From Aphrocallistes beatrix (Eukaryota; Porifera; Hexactinellida; Sceptrulophora; Aphrocallistidae): a stretch of DNA of 64,000 bases. The notes below the pieces were generated by a model that saw only the letters and a list, made by a program, of their open reading frames with translations, was not told the DNA's origin and ran no database searches. The position numbers and the translations under genes were made by a program. Location: the NCBI GenBank assembly GCA_963281255.1, contig OY725502.1, forward strand, positions 310,001 through 374,000. The letters run 5' to 3'. This document shows, piece by piece, positions 1-11,900 of this stretch (position 1 is its first letter; the number at the start of each line of letters is the position of its first letter).

Positions 1-756
1 ACATGTATGAGAATATAACTAAATAATTATATAGAAATTATTGGATCCCATTCGAGATCTCTCAAAATTATTGAAGAACATGGAAAGTGACTGGATTTGA
101 TTGAACACAATCTTAAATTCGCCGTACAAAATTCGGATAATTGAAATGTAGCAAGAGAGGATAAGTTCAATAAAGATAACTAAGAAATGTATCGCTCAGA
201 AACCATACCTTAAATCACTATTTATACCTCCACTGAACTAAATTAAGATTATAATAAGGTTCCTCTAAGATTTCTTGACAGCTATCAACACAATACGAAT
301 CAGAATAGTTATCCATCAGATAAGAATTTCAATTGGCTAATCTCTGACACAAATTGGCCAATCAATTCAATCAACATTGATCTCATCATTATAGTACATA
401 TTTCAGAAGGAACTCTTTGTTCCGTCAGATATGAAAGAGATCTCAAATTTGTTTCATGTAACTGGAACACAAGTCATTGCATAGAGAGCATTCCAAATCC
501 ATTCAAGGTATCCAGAGGTTATAAACCAAAGCCGTACCCACCATACGGTTGAACCACTTTTTTAATCCGAATTTTGTTTCAACCAATCAATTCAAACCTG
601 GTGGCTACCTAAGTTGACTAATTCATTGAAAGATGATGAAGAATTATGAATTATACAAGTAATGAATTATTCAGGTCTGTAAACAGACCAATAGAATTCC
701 ACGATCCACTCACCGTGGGGGGTCTCACTTCAGGAGGGCCACCAGTGGAGGTGGTC

Positions 757-970
757 CAATGGGTTTATCTAGGATTTTCCAGTCCGACACTTTTTTGGAG
801 GTGATAGAGGTTATGTGGCACCTAAACAGAGGTGTATCTTGTAATTCCAGGGGTGATGACAACCCACCACCAAAATCGAATCTCACTGCAAGCACCTTGG
901 CTCCTCGGACGATTCAGGACTGGCACCTAAAAGATACCGACCGAGCACCTAGACACATCCCTGGTTCGTC
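757..970. repeat. Dispersed repeat A, copy 1
   Basis: About 210 bp, closely matching 10472-10680, with a shorter match at 33412-33510. Shared landmarks are CCAGTCCGACACTTTTTTGG, ACCACCAAAATCGAATCTCA and CACCTAGACACATCCCTGG. No terminal inverted repeat or poly-A tail is obvious, so it could be a SINE-like or short non-autonomous element. The 79-codon open frame across it is incidental. Confidence 0.75.
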
Positions 971-1075
971 CGGTTTCAACCTGACCACTTTTGACTAATT
1001 TAACCCCAAAAAAGACAATTTTTGATGGTCAAACTGGTTCCACTGACCACTTCAAACTTGGTACACACGCCCTTG
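970..1075. repeat. Dispersed repeat B, copy 1
   Basis: About 100 bp directly after repeat A. It is shared with 47553-47652: both carry GACCACTTTT, then TTAACCCCAAAAA or a near match, then a GGTTCAACCGG-like stretch ending in a 'cttcaaacttgg'-type motif. Class unknown. Confidence 0.55.
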
Positions 1076-1634
1076 TTCCGTGATAGCTAACCAGATATTA
1101 TTACATAACCAAACTAAGGTTATTTAAGGGGAACGTGCCCATTCAGAATTGACGTAATCGACCAGCTTATAATACAAAGTATACCAGTAGGGAACGCCAC
1201 ACAGCCAAATAAATCCTAGTCGTGCTGATGACTAGAATAATCGCTGACGTACGAACTAGAACTTAGATACTTTCAAGGATTTTGAGGAGTCAGGTTCCGG
1301 AATCAATCCTTACGTAAGTCTTCCATCATAATTTATCTACTGAAGTTTATTTACTGGAAATACTAGCAACCTTACCAGTATTAAAAAATAACTGATTGCA
1401 CTGAAAAGGCAATCTATTTTTAAAATAAACCAACCTAATATATTCGGACACAATTATGCATAATGTTACGAAGAATCACGTCTGCATTATTGAAATTAAT
1501 CGAAAGGACGTTCGTTTTGTTCGAAGAGAATAATATGATTATACTAGACATGCCTGCATCATACCACAGCAATCATGTTATTACACTCCATAAAGTATTC
1601 ATTACGAATCAATATATCTAAATCTTTCTCTTAA

Positions 1635-1644
1635 CTATAAATAG
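1635..1644 (+). promoter_or_regulatory. TATA-like box
   Basis: CTATAAATAG lies 36 bp before the ATG at 1680. The spacing implies a very short 5' leader, as for other single-exon genes in this window. Confidence 0.55.
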
Positions 1645-1679
1645 CTTTATAATTCTAAAATTAACCAAATAAATTCAAA

Positions 1680-2801
1680 ATGATTGCTTCTCTCAATGTA
1701 TTGAAAACTATTGTAACCTATTGGTTTATAATTATAGTCTTTCTAACACTCTGCTTAAACATAGCTTGGCTCATAAAATTGATAATAGTCTGTTCAAGGC
1801 AATATAAACAATACAAACAAAGTAAACAAGTAAACAAAAACACCGAATCCTACTCAGCAACGCGGCTATACAATCAGAAAACGCATCTAGTTAAGTACAT
1901 TCTACTCATCGCATGTTGTGCCGTGGAGGTATGCAGTTGGGTATTCGTTTCGCTCACTGCGGGTATTCAATATGGATTTGCTAGAGAAATTAATAAAACT
2001 GTGTTGGCAGAATTGGGTTTCAACAGTAGTTGTATCCCTAGTCGCTATATCTTAGAATTTGATCTTCACCCCGGCCTAATTCTAGTTAAGAACATAAACT
2101 ATCTTATTTTCTTCCTTCTCTTCATTTTACTCTCTTTCCTAGCTCGATTCATTGCCAAAAGATATCTAGTACATCCGTATAGAAACTCTATTTTCCACTA
2201 CGCAGCATGGTACATCTCACAGTGTGTTATTGTCTTCATAGTTTCAACCAAGTATACGGTCATATTTTCATTTGTGGTTATCCCAATACTGGGGTTGAGT
2301 AATTGGATTCTGTTACTGAGAGATAACCTACGACTCTCACGCGTACTCAAATCGGATCTGAGAGCAACAAGAATACATTCCTATCGGTCATACTTGCATC
2401 TAAGATACCAGTATAGATTCTATAGAACCTTCAGTGTAGTTATGCTGATATCAATGTTCCTTTTGATGTTCGCCGCTTCGATTCAACTTTTTTCAAACCT
2501 TTTAGAATTTGTCTTTCAAGAACCATGCGTATTGTCCCTCTTCTATTCCTCCAATACAAACATACACCTTCCGACATTCTTAACAATCGCATCTCATAAC
2601 ATAATGGATGTTATTGATGGAATTGGGTTGGTATCTACAATGCTTGGAGTTATACCATTAACAGTGCCATTATGGGCTATTACGCTTGTTCCCATTATAA
2701 TCAAGTTTATAAAGTTGTTGAAGGACAGAGAGGAGAATTATAGGTTCAACTATGATAAGCTACAGCCTTTGATGAGAAAGAGGAGAATAGTAATGTTATA
2801 G
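1680..2801 (+). CDS. Orphan multi-pass membrane protein, intronless
   Basis: A 373-residue open frame without introns. Hydrophobic segments lie at about residues 8-38, 70-95, 132-160, 171-190, 193-212, 250-275 and 310-345, giving roughly seven membrane spans. Short basic loops follow: residues 40-55 are rich in Gln/Lys/Tyr, and residues 215-245 are rich in Arg/Tyr. The C-terminus is short and ends in a basic cluster (RKRR). No GPCR signature such as DRY or NPxxY is visible and I do not recognise the family. A seven-span topology would fit a receptor or transporter, but that is inference only. The start follows a TATA-like box by 36 bp and has AAAATG context. The length, composition and promoter argue for a real gene. 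Confidence 0.75.
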   Translation: MIASLNVLKTIVTYWFIIIVFLTLCLNIAWLIKLIIVCSRQYKQYKQSKQVNKNTESYSATRLYNQKTHLVKYILLIACCAVEVCSWVFVSLTAGIQYGFAREINKTVLAELGFNSSCIPSRYILEFDLHPGLILVKNINYLIFFLLFILLSFLARFIAKRYLVHPYRNSIFHYAAWYISQCVIVFIVSTKYTVIFSFVVIPILGLSNWILLLRDNLRLSRVLKSDLRATRIHSYRSYLHLRYQYRFYRTFSVVMLISMFLLMFAASIQLFSNLLEFVFQEPCVLSLFYSSNTNIHLPTFLTIASHNIMDVIDGIGLVSTMLGVIPLTVPLWAITLVPIIIKFIKLLKDREENYRFNYDKLQPLMRKRRIVML

Positions 2802-2908
2802 AACTCTCATATTACCATTCACTTGTATCTACATATCATCCTTACTTGCCAATATATCCCATTAGTCACATTGTTGTTAAATTTATATTTTTGAACTGTA
2901 GGCTTTCA

Positions 2909-3078
2909 CAGTCAGGGTCGTTTATTGTGAACCACCAAGGGACAAAAAATCTGTTCATAATAGAGATACTTCATATTAAGCGAATTTTGATTCAATACAA
3001 ATCCTATCTAAAAAGCGAAATTGAGACCAGGAGGTTAGTTCATAATAAACGAATGTTCATATTAAGCGACCCTGACTG
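2909..3078. mobile_element. Pogo-type MITE, family P1 (CAGTCAGGGTCGCTTA), copy 1
   Basis: 170 bp with inverted ends: CAGTCAGGGTCG at the left and CGACCCTGACTG at the right, the latter followed by TA. Near-identical copies lie at 13595-13762, 13815-13984 and 52131-52317, with a cut fragment at 25567-25632. Inside are repeated phrases such as TTCATAATA and CGAATGTTCATATTAAG. CAGT... ends and TA targets are typical of pogo/Tigger-like elements. No coding capacity. Confidence 0.85.
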
Positions 3079-3097
3079 TATTAAGATTACAGTAGAT

Positions 3098-3168
3098 ATT
3101 GGATACAGTGATAGTGCTGGGGACAGGGAATTTCTGGTCAAATTATCACTATATCCAATATCGAGTGT
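3098..3168. repeat. Imperfect inverted repeat
   Basis: ATATTGGATACAGTGATA is mirrored by TATCACTATATCCAATAT about 35 bases later, just downstream of the P1 MITE. It could be a tiny fold-back element or a decayed MITE end. Confidence 0.45.
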
Positions 3169-3210
3169 ATTTTTAAAATAGTAGTAGTTTGGCTAATTTA
3201 TAAGTTTAAA

Positions 3211-3498
3211 TCAAGGGGTCTTAAACTTTTTGACCCCATGCCCCCCTTGGCCAATCTGTGATTTATCACGCCCCCTACGCGGCTACACCTACACTTTTTC
3301 AGACTACCAAACTCGGAGAGCACATCTATCTTCTAATATAATTAAAAATATCTATTTAAATCAAACAACTCTATCAATATGAAGGATGTAACCGTTTCTT
3401 TTCAACAAGTTTCTTCACATTTTCATCCGGTATTACGCCCCCTTACTATATCCTTTTGCCCCCCTGGGGGGGGGGGGGCGCCTAGTTTAAGAACCCCT
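3211..3498. mobile_element. hAT-type MITE with 8-bp target duplication
   Basis: Inverted ends AGGGGTCTTAAACT and AGTTTAAGAACCCCT are flanked on both sides by the direct repeat AGTTTAAA (3203-3210 and 3499-3506). An 8-bp duplication and a C/G-rich interior with a 14-G run fit a non-autonomous hAT element. No coding region. Confidence 0.8.
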
Positions 3499-3690
3499 AG
3501 TTTAAATGTATAGGATTGCATCCCTGGTCATTCCTTATTTAATAGTAAATATAATATATCCCAATAGTAGACTGCCATATATATATTTCATGAATTTTAT
3601 CATTAGGAAGTGGCGAGGTTAAAACAGTAATGCCATAGCGACATATTGAAAATTGAGTTATCATGTCTCTAGCTTTAAGTATAAAAGTGG

Positions 3691-4629
3691 TTATTTGGTG
3701 GAAACTGGATCAGTTATTTGTGATAAAACAGTTTCTATCTTATCGGAGGGAGCCAACTCTCCTGTAGCAGGTAAGCTCTTCAAAAGTTCCAATGCAGTGT
3801 CGATTCTCTCTAAATCTTTTCTCTTTGAAACCGATATGAACTGTTCGGATAGTTCATGTCTAGACAGGATGTCTTCTAAAGTGTCGTTTTTATTCTCATA
3901 AACTGGTGTGTCGAGTATCGATTCGGCAGAACACCCTAACACTTCCAACTTAGAATTTATCTCTTCCATTCGATCCACATCTTCCTCCGAAAACAAAGCT
4001 TGATTCTCAGGAAGGATATCTTTCTCTAGAATAGCTTCCAATCTCTCAATTTCAGATTCAGAGAGTGAGATCAATCCTCCATCGGACGACTTCTCGTCTA
4101 CTCCACCGCTGGCTTCCATTCCGACTAAGTTGAGTGGCCCCTGAGTGTTGATACGAGGGAGGTGTAGATTGGGTTTGGAGGACAGTTCTGTTTGGTGGAA
4201 TATTCCGCCCTCTAAATCGGTGCATTCCTCATCTAGCAGATCGTTGCCAGGCATTTGTAAAGCCAATTCTTCTGCCTCTTTGAGCTTACCCGCGTCTAGC
4301 AACGCTTTCACTGATCTGGAATGCCGTTTAAGTGCCTTATCTCGCATTGATAAGGCGCGCAGTTTAGAATCAAACTTGCTAATTTTAGTAACAGCCTTAG
4401 AATACTTGGTCGGCTCTAGAAGAGGTCCGATCTTCTCCATAATATCGGGATCTGATTGGATCTCAGCTAACTTCCGGTCAGCCTCAGCTATCAAGGCGTC
4501 TATGTCGATTGTATTAAAATCCTCGACTTGATTTTCTGATAAATCCTCGTTAGTAGGCGAAGGAGTTGATTGGTCAGATGATACGTCATCTTCTATAGAG
4601 TCCGATTTGTTAGTACTCGATGGCTCCAT
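3691..4629 (-). CDS. Acidic coiled-coil protein, possibly FSIP1-like
   Basis: 312 residues if translation starts at MEPSSTNKSDS. The frame is open 17 codons further upstream, but that extension is hydrophobic and unlike the rest, so I chose the internal Met. The first 40 residues are Ser/Asp/Glu-rich and disordered. Predicted helices follow at about residues 40-130, with heptad-like KFDSKLRALSMRDKALKR and LLDAGKLKEAEELALQM, and again at about 190-300, with repeated patterns such as IERLEAIL, RMEEINSKLEVL and LERIDTALELL. Repeated 'L..ID..L..L' helices recall fibrous sheath-interacting protein 1, but I hold that only weakly. No membrane segment or enzyme motif is seen. A TATA-like TTTATAAATA lies on the minus strand near 4795. 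Confidence 0.65.
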   Translation of the reverse strand: MEPSSTNKSDSIEDDVSSDQSTPSPTNEDLSENQVEDFNTIDIDALIAEADRKLAEIQSDPDIMEKIGPLLEPTKYSKAVTKISKFDSKLRALSMRDKALKRHSRSVKALLDAGKLKEAEELALQMPGNDLLDEECTDLEGGIFHQTELSSKPNLHLPRINTQGPLNLVGMEASGGVDEKSSDGGLISLSESEIERLEAILEKDILPENQALFSEEDVDRMEEINSKLEVLGCSAESILDTPVYENKNDTLEDILSRHELSEQFISVSKRKDLERIDTALELLKSLPATGELAPSDKIETVLSQITDPVSTK

Positions 4630-4877
4630 TCTAATTGATCGACAGTGGAGATAAACACAAACAATAATAAATGTTGACACTATCTATCTTTTGGATTAAC
4701 CTCTCAGATCCAGACTATAACTTCTTGACAATCCCATTTTTACTTAATATTATACATTACCCAAAATGAAATCGAAAAGGTAGGCCAACACTTATTTATA
4801 AACCACTGTCAGTAGCTCATTAGGAAAAGGCTGGACATTTTAGGATATAAATATTTTAATATTACCATGGGGTAATA

Positions 4878-5158
4878 CAGGGTTGCCGTGGGAATGAGAG
4901 TATGTGGGAATTCCCATGGAAAACCCATAGACTCCCATATGGGATGGGAATGGGAATGACTTTAAGCCTATGGGAATTCCCACATGTGGGATCTGTGGAG
5001 TTCTGTGAGATTTCCTGTGGGATTCTGTGGTATTTCCTGTGAGATTTCCTGTGGGGTTTTCTGTTATATTTCCTGTGGGATTCTATGGGAATTCTCACAG
5101 AAATCCTGTGGGAATGGGATGGGAGTGGGAATTGAAATTCCATTCCCACGGCAACCCT
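4878..5158. mobile_element. hAT-type MITE nested in an older repeat
   Basis: The ends form a perfect inverted repeat: CAGGGTTGCCGTGGGAAT on the left and ATTCCCACGGCAACCCT on the right. The direct repeat GGGTAATA lies on both sides (4870-4877 and 5159-5166). The interior is a decayed tandem of 'cctgtgggattctgtgg'-like units. The flanking DNA ends in GGTTCGACTGTA near 5235, which looks like the end of an older TA-targeted element into which this one jumped. Confidence 0.85.
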
Positions 5159-5779
5159 GGGTAATAGTATCTCTGAGATCTGCACAAATTCCTTCCGGAC
5201 GGTTCTACCCGGATAAGAGAGGTTCGACTGTATTTTATTGATGAGTGTTTACGAAATAATTAGTAAACAATAAATATAGTATTTAATATGTTTACTAACA
5301 AATAATGGAAAGAAGAAGAAATGAGAGAAGAAATGACATACAAAAATAAATTGGGGCGAAGAGTAATCTATGACATCTAGCATTCAGTGGACAGGTTAGG
5401 ATCCTGGAGGTAAGAAGGAGACTAGAGAAAGGGAGGCTTTAGTAAGAAATGAGATGTGTCATCAAAAGTTTAGTTCTAAAGCAATACGTGGTACATAAAT
5501 AGATGTGTTGTTAGTGTGTCACATGTATTTGAACACCATAATATCATAAAGCATAGCGCCTCACAATAACTTTCGGATTTTGGACTAGGGATGCGGTAGA
5601 AGATGGTTGAAAAAATGCATGAGCTGCTATACATCATAAAGAAACTTTTGATAATATTATTTATTTCAGTGAATAGATAATTTAGACTAAAAATAATGGC
5701 CTTTGTTTTAAAAATGACTATTTTCATTTTGTTAATAAATAAAGTTGACCGATTTAAAATATGAAATATGTATATATGT

Positions 5780-5935
5780 TACAGTTAAAACGTCAAATCA
5801 GTTATTATGTAAAATACCTGATTTCAGGCATTTTGCATAATAACGATAGCAAATGCCTGAATCTTCCAGGTATTATATATGATAACTGAAATTCCAGATA
5901 TTGTACATAATAACTGATTTGAAGTTTTAACTGTA
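5780..5935. mobile_element. Palindromic TA-flanked MITE
   Basis: Terminal inverted repeats of about 30 bp begin ACAGTTAAAACGTCAAATCA and end TGATTTGAAGTTTTAACTGT. Both halves carry variants of GTTATTATGTA and 'ATACCTG'. The length (about 155 bp), the symmetry and the lack of a coding frame fit a small MITE. Confidence 0.75.
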
Positions 5936-5968
5936 AATATTCATACAATAAAAGGTACAACTATCATT

Positions 5969-8900
5969 TTATAGCAACAACTTATAAACGGATCTGTTGT
6001 CGAATATCTGTAACAGACAAGTAGCAAGATTAACCACATACGTACCGTAGTAGGTAACTGGGGTGGTAGGAGGTGTGAAGATTTACTCACTTCAGCATTC
6101 GCACTGGAATCCATCATTCCTGGACTCCTACTCACATCTCCACCATCCATATCCTCTGTGGACACTCCCTCCTTAGGGAAGAGGAGAGTAGGCTTAGGAG
6201 GGATTATGGGTGGTTTGTTTTTGTGCTGAGGAGTCGGGCCAGAATATCTGAACGCGTCTTGTCTTCGAATGCCGCGATACTCAGAATTCGGTTTTAACCC
6301 TTGCTGATTCTAAATCCGTTCTCGTTATAAGTACAGTTTTAAATTCTCTAAGAAATCAGAGCTATTTAAACTATGGCGTGCATAACTGCTACGTTTCCAT
6401 AGAACTTGTTTATCATGAAAAACGAGATTATCTGGGTTGAAACCCAAACATTAATTCGTAGCTACGACGAGTCTAAGGAAAGAATGTGTAAGAAGCAAAC
6501 TTGGTTAAACTTTACAGAATTTATAGAACCACCTGCTCTGTGAGGATGATCGCTAGAGGTGTTAGCTGTCCCCCTGGGGGTACTCTCCTCTGAGTGCTGG
6601 GAGAGGACTGCAAATCAGCTGATTGGACTGTGGTATCAGCTGATTTGTTAGTTGGTTGTAAGATATCTGGTAGCCCCGAAAATACCGCGCTGTTTAAATT
6701 CTAAAAATAGAATGAATTAATCTATTTTGATGAAGATGAGTTATAAATAAACAATTTCTTACTTTAGCGACTTGGGAAGGAGAGAGGTGGTCATAGTTAC
6801 CGGAGTCAGTCTGAGAAATGTCATCGTCCTGACAAGTTGTCACAGCTGGAGGAGTGACAGGGGAGGAAGGTAGCAACGCAGGAATGTGTTGTGAACTAGA
6901 GATCCTTGGCTGGTTGTTTCCAGGCGTCACTGTTTGCAAGAAATAAATAAACAAATAAGATAAACGTTTCTTATTTGTTCTTTCGTTCGTTTGTTTATTT
7001 GTTTGTTTGTTTGTTTGTTTGTTTGTTTGTTTGTTTGTTTGGTTATTTGTTTGTTTGCTTGTTCGTCTGTTTGTTTTGGCTGTTTGTTTGGTTGTTTGGT
7101 TGTTTGGTTGTTCGTTCGTTCGTTCGTCTGTTTGTTTGTTCGTTTATTTGTTCGTTCGTTCGTTCGTCTGTTTGTTTGTTTGTTTGTTTGTTTGTTTGTT
7201 TGTTTATTTGTTTGTTTGTTTGTTTGTTTGCTTGTTTGTTTGTTTGTTTGTTTGTTTGCTTGTCTGTTTGTTTGTTGGATTACCTTTGAATGATGGCTGT
7301 GAAACGACTGGAGTATTACTCACGCTGAGTGGCAGTGGAGATGAGCTATCAATTATCCGATGTGGCACAGAAGGTACAATTTGTGTCGCAGCATTCTTAT
7401 TCAAGTCAGAAGTGTTTGTGTGAGTTGTTTGTTTGTTTGTTTGTGTTGTCTGAGTCTGCACAGGTTTCCTAGCACTCAACTTGTTATAAGGGTTAGGTTC
7501 ATTGTACTGGATGGGAGTAGTGGCGATGTGTTCCCACACCATTTGTTGGTTATAAACTTGGTGGGGATTTACTATTAACTGATTCGGGTATAACTGTTGC
7601 ATTGGATAGCTTATGTTGCTGGCCACCATGTAATTTGGAGGTGTTAAAACTTGATTATTCATATAAGCCATTGTGTTTGGGTGTTGGGATGGAACGAAGT
7701 GACCGGGTTGTGGCACAGGTGGTGAAGCGGGAGTGTGAAGTGGTTGGATGGGCTGTGGATGCTGCACGATGATTGGCTGAGGAGGATGTTTCGGAATGTG
7801 TTTGTGTCTTGGAGGTATAGGCCTATCGAGCTGCTGTATTGGTTGAGTGTCAGGGTTGTTCTGTGTGGATTGAGATGTGGCAGGAACTACGAGACAAGTG
7901 TTAAACCAAATATAATAACTAAGAATGTGTCAGAAGGTAAAAAGACATTTCGTCGCATGGACATTAGTTACTGGATAATGGGTAGCGTCCCTGGAATATT
8001 CGTCTGTTTCAAGGAAATTTCGTCTCATTAGATACTCAAATAAATGCCACTAATATGTAAGGAACGGAAGTTGAGGCTTTTAGAAAAAAAGGGTGAAAAT
8101 GAGGGCTTTTGATTGAGAAACAAGTGCGAAAGGTGCGAAAGGGGCATTCCAGGGGGCAAAAAATCCGCGTGACGAAATGCCAGGGACGAAATATCCGCCA
8201 TTCGTGTCAGAAACATAGGTTCGTAGTTTCAAATTCTCCTCAAAGCCTGGGAAAAGATGCTTATAGTCAGAACTGTTGATTATAATTGTGTTAAAATCTA
8301 AGCTCAACTTACCAGCTGTGTAATTCCTCTTCATATGACTGAACTGAGATTTCGTCTCATAGTCAATCCTCTGCTTACTCTCACTCCTGACTCGCGAGAT
8401 TTCTTCTTCCTCACTCAGGATGTTCTCTCTACTCCTGTGGAAGGGGCCCTTCAGCTTGGAGAGGGCTCTGTGGATGAAGCTAGGTGTAGGGGAGGTGGGG
8501 CGAGAACTGGCACGAGAGGAAGTGGCGTATTGAGAAGTGTCCTCTGTCCCCCTAGGGGTAGACCTCCCAGAGAGAATCCGGAATGCATTCCTACTGCGAG
8601 ATCGCTTCTTTCTAGGTTCGTTGGTGGGGGGTTTATCCTGGAACTTCTTAACCTACACAGTTACTGGATGATCTAGGAATTAGCTCAGGAATGGCGCCTT
8701 ATTATATTACTCTATTCAGGGATGGAGCAAGCTTATATTGTCAAATTGTTCTACTCGTTAATTTATACAACAACAACAGAGTAGTATTTAACATAATTTA
8801 GTATGGTTGGATGCCAGATCCTAGGATAATGCTATAACAGCCAATCAAAACGAAGTATGTACAGTTGAAGAACAATGGATAAGAATACGAAATTCGTTAA

Positions 8901-11900
8901 CAAAACTGTTACTAAAATAGCTCACTGAATCTATTTATAGTCTAGGTTACCTTGCGTGCCTCTGGGAATTCGTTCTGGGGGGTGACGGCTCTGGGGTTCT
9001 TAGCGGGGTTGTGCGGGAGGGGACTGCTCCTCTGCTTGATAGCTAGCGCCATCCTGTCCTCCATCACGGGGACCGCGTGCATGTGTGAGTGGACCGCTCT
9101 GTCGTCTGCCTCCGGGGAGGGGAAGTGGTAGAGGCGGGCTGGGTTAGACGCCTGAAGGCGAGATTCTAGAGAAAACATAAATAGCCTGAAATTAGTGCTA
9201 CGTTTTTGCTTTTAATTTCAGACAATTTGGTCATCTGGCATTCTCTTTAACTCTCAATGAATGTCAGATGATACAGAATCAAGGTATCACTGTTGACTCT
9301 GCTTAATTGGGCATAGGTGCCAACTGTCCCGCTTTTTCGGACATATCCTGAAAGTAATGTCCCGCGAAAACGTTCCAAAAGGTGGAATTGTCCCGCCAAA
9401 ATATCAGTTATGTCCCACTCTTTTCCTTGCAGAGGTTGGCATGTATGGAATAGTTCCATATAAGATAAAACTAAATTACATTGGTTAATTGGGACAAAAT
9501 GTCGAGTTCCGATCTACCTACCTATCTCAGCTGAACGGTCAGGAATCAGGTTCGGGGGAGAATTCACACCTAGGTTACCCTCGTTACGCGTAGGATCAGA
9601 GGAATGTTGTCCTGGTGTGCTACGCCTATTAAGGGTATCTTCATCATCAGCTACCTCGTAGTGAATCTCATCTTCATCTAGTGGACAACCAATCTTAAAT
9701 TTTGGTGATGTTTTGTACTAGCTATTTCCATCAGAATATATCCAACGTTATATTCTGAATTATGCCCACTCATTCTAATCCTCCGTCTATTCGGACCTCA
9801 AGAGGATATTGCAACCCTCTGTAAATAAGCTATCCCTCACTGTACTATACTAACGAATTGGATTAGGGATTTTGTTAGTTATGACATAATTGTAAACATC
9901 TAGTTATTGTTGTTTACCAGCTCTGTTTACTTCGCTAGAAACTCCTCTCTTAGCAAGCTGCGATTGACTGTTTCTTTCAATCGCTTTCTTAACACGGTTT
10001 ATGTCTGCGAATCGGGCTGAGCTTCTAAAATTAGAAACAAATATAATAATTTCACAACACAATTGCACCTAATAGAGTGAAAACAAAACTGATTGGCTAA
10101 TGCGATCAAGGGATTATCTAGGAGCGCGGACGCTCCTTTAGGCGTATTATTTTAAGCCCGAAAGTGTTCAGGAGCGTGAAAATTTTGAATTTTACCCAAT
10201 TCGCCCTCTATTATAATGAAATTTATCGATTTAAGCGTATGAAAATTTATGGGTTTGAGACTAGGAGCGTATATCTGGAGGGCTGTATAAGTTATCACCC
10301 TGAATGCGATGTATCGATTGAATATCTGTTTTTAATATGTAAATTTTTAACCAATGTTTTGGGAACGACCATTCTTTGCGAGAAATGCCGAGGGGTTTCG
10401 GTGTAAAATGGTTTCCAGGAAAACTCCGTGGAAAAAATTTCTTTTACCAATCTTTATTGAAACTGCCCTAAACATGGGTTTATATAGATTTCCAGTCCGA
10501 CACTTTTTTGGAGGTGATAGGGGTTATGTGGCACCCAAACAGAGGATTATCTTGTAATTCCAGGGATTGTAGCAACACACCACCAAAATCGAATCTCACT
10601 GCAAGCGCCTTGGTCCTCGGACGATACAGACTGGCACCTACCTATAAGTGCCAGGCGAACACCTAGACACATCCCTGGTCCAAACCAACCTTCCTCCGTG
10701 TACGTGGCAAGACTGAGGTAGGATGCCGGTGGCCTCTCTGAACACGGTCAGGATCTGGTCAGCCTGAGTGGTGTTGAAGCAGAAATAGCATCTGCCCGCT
10801 TCTGTCGATGAGGAAGTGTCAAGCACTAACATGTCGTCGTTAGCTCCGAAGCTTTTTATACTCTTCAGCGTCCAGTGATAGAGAACGGCAGGTAACTAAC
10901 CAATGAGAACTCATGCTTCAATAACAGGAAGCCATTGGATGGGACTTTCATTGAATAATTTAGGGTTGTATACCGAATCTACTCGAATAACAGCCAAGGC
11001 GATATGGTTAATTTTTATTATAATTTAGCTTCCTCTAAAGTAAATTCCCCTATTTCTCCCCAAGGGAAATTCCCCCCAGGTTGATTGAAAACATTTGTCC
11101 TCAAATAGCGGAATCTTCGATTAGTAAATACTTAAAGTCCGATTTTTTAGGAAATTACTAGCTAAATTTGTCATTAGAGTTGTTATTACCATTCACATCA
11201 TAATCCTAATTCCTAAAAATAGAAATTCGCCTATTATAAAGCGATTTGGGACAATTAGCATAGCTATTGTACCCTCGAAGAGTAGAGTGTCTAATTTCAG
11301 AATTCATAACAAAGCAAACATAGTTGAATGAAACAATTATTGTCCTTTGAAAGCTGATAAAACGTAACAATTAATAATAATAATAATGTATGCACAAGAT
11401 ATCCTGCTTTGTGTTATTTGAATGGAATAAAAGGGAAAATGAAAACAACACCCAAATATTTCGAAAATGATGAGCGAAAGTTATGAACGGGCGAAGAGGT
11501 TCAATTTTAAAGAAGAAGAGTTGTGGAAAATGAAAATGAAAGCTTTGGAAAGGGAAGAGGATGTGTCGAGGAAATCTCACATTTTCCATATTGAAAAGGT
11601 TCGAAATACGAAATGGAAATCTCTCCAGCAAATCAAAGCCTCAATGAACCACGCTTCTAAGATCCAAATAAGCGAAAAGATCTTTCAAAAGACGGATGAT
11701 AAAAATAAAAATAAAAACAACAACAACAACAACAACAACAATAATACTTCTGGAAGCAAGAAGAAGAAATCTTCCCAGAGTAAGAAGGCAGTCAGATTCC
11801 GATCTCAGAGTCCTTCCAACTCCGGCGACCGCAAAAGTAGGTTACAATCTCCTCCGAAGAAGAACCGACTAGCGGTGGAAGAAAAGAAAACCAAATTCGG

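Larger units (their letters stand above)
1..1634. other. Intergenic stretch with dispersed repeats
   Basis: No convincing coding exon is seen. From about 545 it holds dispersed repeats that recur elsewhere in the window and are listed separately. The remainder is plain AT-rich DNA upstream of the orphan membrane gene. Confidence 0.6.

Noticed and set aside
759-998. 79-residue open frame
   Set aside because: It spans dispersed repeat A, whose other copies do not keep the frame.
4627-4680. Upstream extension of the acidic coiled-coil gene
   Set aside because: The 17 extra residues are hydrophobic and unlike the rest; MEPSSTNKSDS is a better start.
6975-7423. Open frames of repeated FVCLF residues
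   Set aside because: They are translations of the (TTTG)n microsatellite in three frames, and lie antisense inside a DOK intron.
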